A stretch of 10,452 bases of DNA, from contig DLGW01000023.1 in the NCBI GenBank assembly GCA_002482885.1, positions 1 to 10,452 on the forward strand, written 5' to 3'. Of the stretch, positions 1 to 7,100 are shown piece after piece. The DNA is from Flavobacteriaceae bacterium UBA7684 (GTDB taxonomy: Bacteria > Bacteroidota > Bacteroidia > Flavobacteriales > Flavobacteriaceae). Under the pieces are notes generated by a model. The model was not told the origin of the DNA. It worked only from the letters and a program-made list of their open reading frames with translations, and ran no database searches. The position numbers were made by a program, and so were the translations under genes. How positions within the stretch are numbered: position 1 is the stretch's first letter; each line of letters opens with the position of its first letter.

Positions 1-943
1 TCCAGGTCACGCGGATTACGTAAAAAACATGGTTACTGGTGCTGCTCAAATGGATGGTGCTATCTTGGTAGTTGCTGCTACTGATGGTCCAATGCCTCAA
101 ACTCGTGAGCACATCCTTTTAGGTCGTCAAGTAGGTGTGCCTAGAATCGTTGTATTCATGAATAAAGTGGATATGGTTGATGATCCAGAATTATTAGAAT
201 TAGTTGAAATGGAGATTAGAGACTTATTAAGTTTCTACAAATATGATGGTGATAATGGTCCTGTTGTTCAAGGTTCTGCTTTAGGAGGATTGAATGGAGA
301 TGCAAAATGGGTTGATACTATTTTGCAATTAATGGAAGCTGTTGATGCTTGGATTGAAGAGCCAGTTCGTGATAATGCTAAGCCTTTCTTAATGCCTGTT
401 GAAGATGTATTTACAATTACTGGTCGTGGAACTGTTGCTACAGGTCGTATCGAAACAGGTGTTGCGAATACAGGTGATCCAGTTGAAATCATTGGAATGG
501 GTGCTGATAAATTAACATCTACTGTAACAGGAGTTGAGATGTTCCGTAAAATCCTTGATAGAGGTGAAGCTGGAGATAACGTAGGTTTATTGTTAAGAGG
601 TATTGACAAAGCTGATATCCGTAGAGGTATGGTTATTTGTAAGCCAGGTTCAGTAAAACCACACTCTAAATTTAAAGCTGAGGTTTATATCTTGAAAAAA
701 GAAGAAGGTGGACGTCATACACCGTTCCATAATAACTACCGTCCTCAGTTTTATGTACGTACAACTGACGTAACTGGTACAATTTCTTTACCTGCAGGTG
801 TAGAGATGGTTATGCCTGGAGATAACTTGACTATCGAAGTAACTTTGTTAAGTCCAATTGCATTAAGCGTTGGTTTACGTTTCGCTATCCGTGAAGGTGG
901 TAGAACAGTAGGTGCTGGTCAGGTTACTGAAATTTTAGAATAA
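1..943 (+). CDS. tuf: Translation elongation factor Tu (EF-Tu), 5'-truncated by window edge
   Basis: EF-Tu is the GTPase that carries aminoacyl-tRNA to the ribosomal A site. The first complete codon is at base 2, so the visible part reads PGHADYVKNM onward; 313 residues remain, which fits residues 83 to 395 of a 395-residue protein. The histidine in PGH is the catalytic His of GTP hydrolysis (His84 in mature E. coli numbering). The G4 motif NKVD (164-175) and the G5-like GSAL (about 272-283) complete the visible nucleotide pocket; the P-loop and switch I lie upstream of the window. Domains 2 and 3 follow, with a conserved C-terminus ending GAGQVTEILE. The stop is TAA at 941-943, followed by a hairpin terminator. 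The gene sits just upstream of tRNA-Trp and secE, a common bacterial arrangement. The internal ATG at 29 is not the true start. Identification is essentially certain. Confidence 0.99.
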   Translation, partial: PGHADYVKNMVTGAAQMDGAILVVAATDGPMPQTREHILLGRQVGVPRIVVFMNKVDMVDDPELLELVEMEIRDLLSFYKYDGDNGPVVQGSALGGLNGDAKWVDTILQLMEAVDAWIEEPVRDNAKPFLMPVEDVFTITGRGTVATGRIETGVANTGDPVEIIGMGADKLTSTVTGVEMFRKILDRGEAGDNVGLLLRGIDKADIRRGMVICKPGSVKPHSKFKAEVYILKKEEGGRHTPFHNNYRPQFYVRTTDVTGTISLPAGVEMVMPGDNLTIEVTLLSPIALSVGLRFAIREGGRTVGAGQVTEILE

Positions 944-958
944 TTTTTTTAAATACAT

Positions 959-999
959 AACCTGTTTGATTGGTTTTAAATTAGTCAAACAGGTTTTTT
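959..999 (+). terminator. Hairpin with T-run after tuf
   Basis: A perfect 11-bp inverted repeat pairs AACCTGTTTGA (959-969) with TCAAACAGGTT (985-995), and two further inner pairs (one G·U) are possible. Six T residues (994-999) overlap and follow the 3' arm, giving the form of an intrinsic terminator for tuf. The stem has only four G/C pairs, so it is moderate in strength and readthrough is plausible. The T-run ends on the base before the tRNA-Trp gene, so the tRNA and downstream operon appear to depend on readthrough or on a promoter inside tuf. Confidence 0.65.
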
Positions 1000-1070
1000 A
1001 CGGGTGTAGTTCAAGGGTAGAATAGCGGTCTCCAAAACCGTTGATGGGAGTTCGAATCTCTCCACCCGTG
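1000..1070 (+). tRNA. tRNA-Trp, anticodon CCA
   Basis: The full cloverleaf can be drawn by eye. The acceptor stem is ACGGGTG (1000-1006) with CACCCGT (1063-1069). The D-arm is GTTC/GAAT (1009-1012 with 1020-1023). The anticodon stem is GCGGT (1025-1029) with ACCGT (1037-1041), around loop CTCCAAA. The T-arm is GGGAG/CTCTC with loop TTCGAAT (1051-1057). The anticodon CCA at 1032-1034 reads UGG (Trp). The A1-U72 pair and the G discriminator base (1070) match bacterial tRNA-Trp. The 3' CCA is not encoded (the next bases are CAA), so CCA must be added by nucleotidyltransferase. A tRNA-Trp between tuf and secE is a well-known conserved arrangement. Confidence 0.97.
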
Positions 1071-1087
1071 CAAATAAAATATATAAA

Positions 1088-1285
1088 ATGTCAAAATTGA
1101 TTGGTTATATAACGGAATCTTTTGAAGAGCTCAAGTCTAATGTTACTTGGTTAAAATGGGAAGAAGTACAAAGCTATACAATTATTGTAGCTTTGTTTTC
1201 TATAATTTTTTCTTTAGCTATTTGGGGAATTGATGAGGTTTTATCTAACGCATTAGGAGCTTTCTTAGGATGGCTTAAATCTTAA
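1088..1285 (+). CDS. secE: Preprotein translocase subunit SecE (short form)
   Basis: This 65-residue protein is the small essential subunit of the SecYEG channel and clamps the two halves of SecY in the inner membrane. Residues 1-29 form the cytoplasmic amphipathic part with the family motif region ELKSNVTW (14-21). A single hydrophobic helix spans about residues 30-48 (TIIVALFSIIFSLAIWGI), followed by a short tail. Most bacteria have this one-helix form, whereas E. coli has three helices. The start ATG follows A/T-rich sequence with no Shine-Dalgarno, as usual in Bacteroidota. It lies 17 bp after the tRNA-Trp and 10 bp before nusG, so it is very likely co-transcribed with nusG. Family assignment relies on length, the single helix, the motif and its invariant neighbour nusG. 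Confidence 0.95.
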   Translation: MSKLIGYITESFEELKSNVTWLKWEEVQSYTIIVALFSIIFSLAIWGIDEVLSNALGAFLGWLKS

Positions 1286-1295
1286 TTCCATTGCA

Positions 1296-1847
1296 ATGAT
1301 TGATAATAGTGTGAAGAATTGGTACGTAATCAGAGCGGTAAGTGGTCAAGAGAATAAAGTGAAAACTTATATTCAAAATGAAGTACAACGCTTAGGAATG
1401 AATGATTATGTTTCTCAAGTTTTGGTACCTACTGAAAAAGTAGTTCAAATTCGCGATGGAAAAAAAATCAACAAAGAAAAAGTTTACTTTCCAGGTTATG
1501 TTTTAATTGAAGCAAATCTGTCAGGAGAATTGCCGCATATCATTAAATCTTTGAATGGGGTAATTGGATTTTTAGGTGAAGTTAAAGGAGGTAATCCTGT
1601 GCCCTTAAGAAAAACTGAGGTAAACAGAATGTTAGGTAAAGTGGATGAGTTTTCTGTAAAAGAGGAAACCGTTGCTATTCCTTTTGTAGTTGGTGAAATC
1701 GTGAAAGTAATAGACGGACCTTTTAATGGATTTAATGGTTCTGTTGAAAAAGTAAATGAAGAAAAACGTAAAGTTGAGGTAATGGTTAAGATTTTCGGAA
1801 GAAAAACACCGTTAGAACTTAGCTATATGCAAGTTGAAAAAGTATAA
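1296..1847 (+). CDS. nusG: Transcription termination/antitermination protein NusG
   Basis: NusG (183 residues, normal length) binds the RNA polymerase clamp and modulates pausing, and in many bacteria contacts Rho or ribosomal protein S10. The NGN domain covers about residues 8-115, with NWYVIRAVSGQENKV near the N-terminus and the hallmark FPGYVLIE (65-72). Residues around 88-95 (GVIGFLGE) match the usual loop. The KOW domain spans about 127-183, beginning VGEIVKVIDGPFNGFNG and ending KIFGRKTPLELSYMQVEKV; Phe167 corresponds to the KOW residue that contacts partners in E. coli. The start ATG lies 10 bp after the secE stop with no ribosome binding motif. No domain insertion of the kind some Bacteroidota specialised NusG paralogues (UpxY-type) show is visible, so this is the housekeeping copy. 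Confidence 0.98.
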   Translation: MIDNSVKNWYVIRAVSGQENKVKTYIQNEVQRLGMNDYVSQVLVPTEKVVQIRDGKKINKEKVYFPGYVLIEANLSGELPHIIKSLNGVIGFLGEVKGGNPVPLRKTEVNRMLGKVDEFSVKEETVAIPFVVGEIVKVIDGPFNGFNGSVEKVNEEKRKVEVMVKIFGRKTPLELSYMQVEKV

Positions 1848-1871
1848 TAATTTGTTACAATCATAAATTAC

Positions 1872-1901
1872 GCACCATTTTGCTTCCACATGTAATGGTG
1901 T
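1872..1901 (+). other. Hairpin in the nusG–rplK gap
   Basis: CACCATT (1873-1879) pairs perfectly with AATGGTG (1894-1900), extendable by one G·U pair (1872/1901), around a 14-nt loop. There is no T-run after it, so it is not an intrinsic terminator. It ends 15 nt before the rplK start, inside the rplK leader. In enterobacteria the rplK leader holds the L1 autoregulatory site, so a control role is conceivable. I cannot match this hairpin to the known L1-binding shape. Confidence 0.35.
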
Positions 1902-1916
1902 ATTAAACTTAAAAAA

Positions 1917-2354
1917 ATGGCAAAAGAAATTAGCAAAGTAGTTAAATTACAAGTTAAGGGAGGTGCCGCGAATCCTTCGCCACCGGTTGGACCTGCTTTG
2001 GGAGCTGCTGGGGTTAATATCATGGAGTTCTGTAAGCAGTTTAATGCTAGAACACAAGATAAACCCGGTAAAGTATTACCAGTTCAAATCACTGTGTATA
2101 AAGACAAATCGTTCGATTTTGTTGTAAAAACTCCCCCTGCTGCTATTCAATTATTAGAAGCCGCTAAAGTAAAATCAGGTTCAGGGCAGCCTAATCGTAA
2201 AAAAGTAGCTAACGTTACTTGGGATCAGATTAGAACAATTGCCGAAGATAAAATGCCTGATTTGAATGCTTTTACAATTGAGTCTGCAATGAGCATGGTT
2301 GCTGGTACGGCTAGATCAATGGGTATAACTGTTTCAGGAAACGCTCCCTTTTAA
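1917..2354 (+). CDS. rplK: 50S ribosomal protein L11 (uL11)
   Basis: L11 (145 residues) binds 23S rRNA helices 43-44 at the stalk base, where translation GTPases dock. The N-terminal domain (about 1-70) contains the proline-rich segment NPSPPVGPALGAAGVNI (19-35), the site that thiostrepton-class antibiotics contact together with rRNA. The TPP linker (72-74) leads to the RNA-binding C-terminal domain with SGSGQPNRKKVANVTWDQI and the GTARSMGITV signature (130-139). The ATG is preceded by a run of A residues (CTTAAAAAAATG) rather than a Shine-Dalgarno motif. It is the first of four r-protein genes in the classical rplKAJL order, 17 bp upstream of rplA. Confidence 0.99.
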   Translation: MAKEISKVVKLQVKGGAANPSPPVGPALGAAGVNIMEFCKQFNARTQDKPGKVLPVQITVYKDKSFDFVVKTPPAAIQLLEAAKVKSGSGQPNRKKVANVTWDQIRTIAEDKMPDLNAFTIESAMSMVAGTARSMGITVSGNAPF

Positions 2355-2371
2355 TTATTAAATTTTAAGAA

Positions 2372-3061
2372 ATGGCAAGACTTACAAAAAAGCAAAAAGT
2401 AGCTTTATCAAAAATCGATAAAAACAAATTATATTCTTTAAAAGATGCGTCTTCTTTAGTAAAAGAAGTTTCATCTGCTAAGTTTGATGAATCTGTTGAT
2501 ATTGCGGTTAAATTGGGTGTTGATCCAAGAAAAGCGAATCAAATGGTAAGAGGTGTAGTAACACTTCCTCATGGTACAGGTAGAGACGTTCGCGTTTTGG
2601 CGTTAGTTACTCCAGATAAAGCAGCGGAAGCTACTGCGGCTGGTGCTGATTACGTTGGATTAGACGATTACTTGCAAAAAATCAAAGATGGTTGGACAGA
2701 TGTAGACGTAATTATTACAGTTCCAAGTGTTATGGGTAAATTAGGACCTTTAGGTAAAATTTTAGGACCAAGAGGTTTGATGCCTAATCCTAAAACAGGT
2801 ACTGTTACTATGGATGTCGCTAAAGCGGTTCAAGAGGTGAAAGCTGGTAAAATTGATTTCAAAGTAGACAAAACTGGTATTGTACATGCAAGTATAGGTA
2901 GAGTTTCTTTTGATGCTGATAAAATCGTTGATAACGCGCATGAAATCATTCAAACATTAGTTAAATTAAAGCCAACTGCGGCTAAAGGAACTTATATTAA
3001 AAGTATATACCTATCTTGTACAATGGGACCTGGTATTGCTTTAGATCCTAAAGCGGTTTAA
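2372..3061 (+). CDS. rplA: 50S ribosomal protein L1 (uL1)
   Basis: L1 (229 residues) forms the mobile L1 stalk that helps release E-site tRNA; in E. coli it also represses its own L11–L1 mRNA. Domain I is built from the N- and C-termini (about 1-67 and 160-229) and binds rRNA. Domain II (about 68-159) is the inserted Rossmann-like part. The family signature GPRGLMPNPKTGTV lies at 132-145. Other conserved segments are VTLPHGTGRDVRV (63-75) and the C-terminal TMGPGIALDP (217-226), which contains the RNA-contacting TMG. It lies 17 bp after rplK and 23 bp before rplJ, consistent with one transcript. Confidence 0.99.
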   Translation: MARLTKKQKVALSKIDKNKLYSLKDASSLVKEVSSAKFDESVDIAVKLGVDPRKANQMVRGVVTLPHGTGRDVRVLALVTPDKAAEATAAGADYVGLDDYLQKIKDGWTDVDVIITVPSVMGKLGPLGKILGPRGLMPNPKTGTVTMDVAKAVQEVKAGKIDFKVDKTGIVHASIGRVSFDADKIVDNAHEIIQTLVKLKPTAAKGTYIKSIYLSCTMGPGIALDPKAV

Positions 3062-3084
3062 TTAGGCTGTAAATCATTTTTATT

Positions 3085-3579
3085 ATGACTAGAGAAGAAA
3101 AATCAATCGCGATACAAGAATTAACGGGTAAGTTGGCAGAGGCTAATATTTTTTATGTTGCCGATACATCTGGACTTAACGCCGCTACTACCTCTGATTT
3201 AAGAAGAGCTTGTTTTAAAGCTGGAATTAAATTAGAAGTTGTTAAGAATACCTTGCTTGTAAAAGCAATGGAAGCTTCTGATAAAAACTATGGAGATTTA
3301 CCTTCTATCTTAAAAGGTACCTCTGCAATATTAACTTCAGACGTTGCTAATCTACCTGCAAAAATTATTAAAGATTTTAGAAGAAAATCTGACAAACCAG
3401 TTTTAAAAGGGGCTTACATTAACGAAGAGATTTATATTGGAGATAATCAATTAGATGGATTAGTTGCTCTTAAATCTAAAGAAGAAGTTATCGGAGAAAT
3501 TATTGGATTATTACAATCGCCTGCTAAACGAGTGCTTTCTGCCTTGTTGAATCAGTTTGAAGGTGAAAAATCCGAATAG
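3085..3579 (+). CDS. rplJ: 50S ribosomal protein L10 (uL10)
   Basis: L10 (164 residues) anchors the flexible L7/L12 dimers to the stalk base. The N-terminal rRNA-binding domain (about 1-130) contains the family motifs VVKNTLL (52-58) and LKGTSAI (76-82). The C-terminal helix (about 132-160, SKEEVIGEIIGLLQSPAKRVLSALLNQFEG in two stretches) is the L12-binding element. Its length resembles E. coli L10, suggesting two L12 dimers per ribosome rather than three; this is an inference. The start ATG follows TTTTTATT with no Shine-Dalgarno. The gap to rplA is only 23 bp, leaving no room there for the long L10-binding leader known from enterobacteria. Confidence 0.98.
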   Translation: MTREEKSIAIQELTGKLAEANIFYVADTSGLNAATTSDLRRACFKAGIKLEVVKNTLLVKAMEASDKNYGDLPSILKGTSAILTSDVANLPAKIIKDFRRKSDKPVLKGAYINEEIYIGDNQLDGLVALKSKEEVIGEIIGLLQSPAKRVLSALLNQFEGEKSE

Positions 3580-3638
3580 TATTTATTTACTGAACGCACG
3601 CACTATTTATTATAATTAAAAATTTAAACGAAAGTAAA

Positions 3639-4007
3639 ATGGCAGATTTGAAACAATTCGCAGAACAATTAGTTAACTTAACAGTTAAAGAAGTAAACGA
3701 GTTAGCTACTATATTAAAAGATGAATACGGAATTGAGCCTGCAGCAGCAGCAGTTGTAGTTGCAGCTGGTGGTGGAGAAGCAGTTGTTGAAGAACAAACT
3801 TCTTTTGATGTAATCCTTAAAGATGCTGGTGCTTCTAAATTAGCAGTAGTAAAATTAGTTAAAGAATTAACTGGTTTAGGATTAAAAGAAGCTAAAGATG
3901 TAGTTGACGGTGCTCCAAAAGCAATCAAAGAAGGTGTTTCTAAAGAAGAGGCTGAAGGTCTTAAAAAATCTTTAGAAGAAGCTGGAGCTGTAGTAGAGTT
4001 AAAATAA
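3639..4007 (+). CDS. rplL: 50S ribosomal protein L7/L12 (bL12)
   Basis: L7/L12 (122 residues) is the multi-copy stalk protein that recruits and activates EF-Tu, EF-G, IF2 and RF3. The N-terminal dimerisation and L10-binding domain covers about residues 1-32. An Ala/Val/Gly-rich hinge (about 35-50, including AAAAVVVAAGGGEA) gives flexibility. The C-terminal factor-binding domain (about 54-122) begins TSFDVILKDAG and carries the signature LVKELTGLGLKEAKDVVDG (73-91). The gene lies 59 bp after rplJ, and a hairpin follows it before rpoB. The spacing allows extra ribosome loading, in keeping with its higher stoichiometry. Identification is certain. Confidence 0.99.
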   Translation: MADLKQFAEQLVNLTVKEVNELATILKDEYGIEPAAAAVVVAAGGGEAVVEEQTSFDVILKDAGASKLAVVKLVKELTGLGLKEAKDVVDGAPKAIKEGVSKEEAEGLKKSLEEAGAVVELK

Positions 4008-4030
4008 CTCACAGTCTAGTTGAAATATTA

Positions 4031-4074
4031 GGTTTAGGCCGAGAGATTCCATCTCAAAGGCCTAAACCATTTTT
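4031..4074 (+). terminator. Hairpin with short T-run between rplL and rpoB (likely attenuator)
   Basis: A perfect 10-bp stem pairs GGTTTAGGCC (4031-4040) with GGCCTAAACC (4059-4068). It is extended inward by GAGA/TCTC (4041-4044 with 4052-4055) past a 3-nt AAA bulge. After one A come five T residues (4070-4074). The stem is more GC-rich than the surrounding DNA. As no clear promoter follows before rpoB, full termination would silence rpoBC, so partial termination is more likely. In E. coli an attenuator at the same position lowers rpoBC expression relative to r-proteins; a similar role here is inferred from position and structure. Confidence 0.65.
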
Positions 4075-4125
4075 CGTATAAAATATTTAAAGCCTTTTAT
4101 TCTTTAATCAAAATTTTGTCCATTG

Positions 4126-7100
4126 ATGATAACAAATCAGACTGAGAGATTAAATTTCGCCTCCACACAAAATATTCCGGCTTATCCAGATTTTTTGGAT
4201 ATTCAGATAAAATCGTTTAAAGATTTTTTCCAATTCGAGACTAAATCTGACGAAAGAGGCAATGAGGGTTTGTACAAGACCTTCATGGAGAATTTTCCTA
4301 TTACTGATACAAGAAATCAGTTTGTACTTGAGTTTTTAGATTATTTTGTTGACCCTTCTCGTTATTCTATTCAAGAATGTATCGAAAGAGGATTAACATA
4401 TAGTGTTCCCTTAAAGGCCAGGTTAAAATTATATTGTACCGATCCAGAGCACGAAGATTTTGAAACTATTGTACAAGACGTTTATTTAGGAACTATTCCT
4501 TACATGACTCCCAGTGGTACTTTTGTTATCAATGGAGCAGAGCGTGTAGTAGTTTCTCAATTACACCGTTCACCAGGGGTGTTTTTCGGACAATCGTTCC
4601 ACGTTAATGGGACTAAACTATATTCTGCCCGTGTAATTCCTTACAAAGGTTCTTGGATTGAGTTTGCTACAGACATTAATAATGTGATGTATGCTTACAT
4701 TGACAGAAAGAAAAAATTACCTGTTACTACTTTATTCAGAGCCATTGGTTTTGAAAAAGATAAAGATATTCTTGAAATTTTTGATTTAGCGGAAGAAATA
4801 AAAATCTCTAAATCAGGATTAAAAAAATATGTTGATAGAAAATTAGCCGCTCGTGTTTTAAAAACATGGCATGAAGACTTCGTTGACGAAGATACTGGCG
4901 AAGTTGTTTCTATTGAGCGTAACGAAATCATTTTAGATAGAGATACCATTATAGATAAGGATAACATTGAAACCATTTTGGATTCAGGTGTTAAATCTAT
5001 CTTATTACATAAAATTGATAACAACCAAGCGGATTATCAGATTATTCACAATACGTTACAAAAGGATCCTACCAACTCTGAAAAAGAGGCAGTAGAATAC
5101 ATTTACAGACAGTTACGTAATGCAGAACCACCTGATGAAGATACCGCTCGTGGTATTATTGATAAATTATTCTTTTCGGATCAACGTTATAACTTAGGTG
5201 AAGTTGGTCGTTATAGAATGAATAAAAAATTAGGTTTAGATAGTTCTGTAACTAGTTTAGTTTTAACTAAAGAGGATATTATAACTATTGTTAAGTTTTT
5301 AATTGAATTAATTAACTCAAAAGAGGAAATTGATGATATTGACCACTTATCAAACAGACGTGTAAGAACAGTTGGAGAACAATTGTCTTCTCAATTTGGT
5401 GTAGGTCTTTCTCGTATGGCAAGAACTATTCGTGAAAGAATGAATGTTCGTGATAATGAGGTGTTTACTCCTATTGATTTGATTAATGCAAAAACAGTTT
5501 CGTCTGTAATTAACTCATTCTTTGGTACCAATCAGTTATCTCAGTTCATGGATCAAACCAATCCATTGGCAGAGATTACACATAAAAGAAGATTATCAGC
5601 CTTAGGGCCAGGAGGTTTATCAAGAGAGCGTGCTGGATTCGAGGTACGTGACGTTCACTATACCCACTACGGTAGATTGTGTCCGATTGAAACTCCAGAG
5701 GGACCAAACATTGGTTTGATTTCTTCATTAAGTGTTTATGCCAAAGTTAATGGTATGGGATTCATTGAAACACCATATCGTAAAGTTCAAAATGGGGTTG
5801 TTAATTTATCTGAAACACCTATTTATTTAAGTGCAGAAGAAGAAGAAGGAAAATTAATTGCTCAGGCAAATATTCCTTTAGATAAAGCGGGTAAAGTGTT
5901 GTCTGAAAAGGTAACTGCTCGTGAAGAAGGAGATTTCCCAGTAGTTGATCCAACAGCGATACACTATACCGATGTTGCGCCTAATCAAATTGCGTCTATT
6001 TCGGCTTCATTAATTCCTTTCTTGGAACATGATGATGCGAACCGTGCATTGATGGGATCTAACATGATGCGTCAGGCGTTACCATTATTACGTCCTGAAG
6101 CTCCAATTGTAGGTACTGGTTTAGAGCGTCAAGTAGCTTCTGATTCTAGAGTATTAATTAATGCAGAAGGAGAAGGAGTTGTTCAGTACGTAGATGCTAA
6201 TGAAATTATCATTAAATACGATAGAACAGAAAGAGAAGCTTTAGTAAGTTTTGAGTCTGATGAAAAAGTTTATAGACTGGTTAAATTCAGAAAAACGAAC
6301 CAAAGTTCAAACATCAACTTAAAGCCAATCGTTCGTAAAGGAGATAGAGTAACTAAAGGACAAGTATTGTGTGAAGGTTATGCTACTCAAAACGGAGAAT
6401 TAGCTTTAGGAAGAAATATGAAAGTAGCCTTTATGCCTTGGAAAGGGTATAACTTTGAGGATGCGATTGTAATTTCTGAAAAAGTAGTTCGTGACGATAT
6501 TTTTACCTCTATTCACATTGATGATTATTCATTAGAAGTTCGTGATACTAAACTAGGTGTAGAAGAGTTAACTAACGATATTCCAAACGTTAGTGAAGAA
6601 GCGACTAAAGATTTAGATGAAAATGGTATGATTAGAATTGGAGCAGAGGTTAAACCTGGCGACATTTTAATCGGAAAGATTACTCCAAAAGGAGAGTCTG
6701 ATCCAACACCAGAAGAAAAATTATTAAGAGCAATCTTTGGAGATAAAGCAGGAGACGTTAAAGATGCTTCATTAAAAGCATCACCTTCGTTGCATGGTGT
6801 GGTAATTGACAAAAAATTATTCACCAGAGCAGTTAAGGATAAACGTAAGAAAACTAAAGAAAAAGAAGAAATTGCTTACGTTGAAACTCAATTTGAGGTA
6901 AAATTCAATGAATTAAAAGAAGTATTGATTGAAAAGTTAGCTTCTTTAGTTGTTGGAAAAACCGCTCAAGGAGTATTAAACGACTTAGGTGAAGAAATTT
7001 TCCCTAAAGGAAAAAAATTCACACAAAAAATGTTGTACTCTGTTGAAGATTACGCTCATTTAAATAACTGTGTTTGGACAACAGATGATTCCATCAATAG

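Noticed and set aside
268..609. Minus-strand open frame inside tuf
   Set aside because: It is antisense to a highly conserved gene with strong codon bias, and the translation resembles no family.
840..847. TAACTTTG inside tuf as a promoter for tRNA-Trp–secE
   Set aside because: It matches the -7 consensus but has no TTG at 17-23 nt upstream, encodes conserved EF-Tu residues, and the tuf hairpin lies between it and the tRNA.
1584..1592. AAAGGAGGT inside nusG, and again inside rpoC at 9949-9957, as Shine-Dalgarno sites
   Set aside because: Both are in-frame Lys-Gly-Gly codons within conserved protein. They do show that such strings arise from codon choice, which tempers interest in the intergenic copy.
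3587..4012. 141-codon open frame on the minus strand covering rplL
   Set aside because: It mirrors the whole of rplL, whose Ala/Glu/Lys-rich codons rarely give stops in antisense. The product is Ser/Ala/Thr-rich low complexity and no start context or independent support exists.
4111..4118. AAATTTTG just before rpoB as a -7 promoter element
   Set aside because: The first consensus base is wrong and no TTG lies at a suitable distance upstream.
4123..4125. TTG one codon upstream of the rpoB ATG as the start
   Set aside because: The adjacent ATG at 4126 gives the normal flavobacterial N-terminus MITNQTERLNF; TTG would add only one residue.
4695..5024. Minus-strand frames inside rpoB (also 6525-6824) and inside rpoC (8634-8882)
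   Set aside because: They are shadows of the conserved beta and beta' coding sequence, with no recognisable protein and no separate gene spacing.
5551..5598. Possible rifampicin-resistance substitutions in rpoB
   Set aside because: The residues equivalent to E. coli Asp516, His526 and Ser531 are all the sensitive type.
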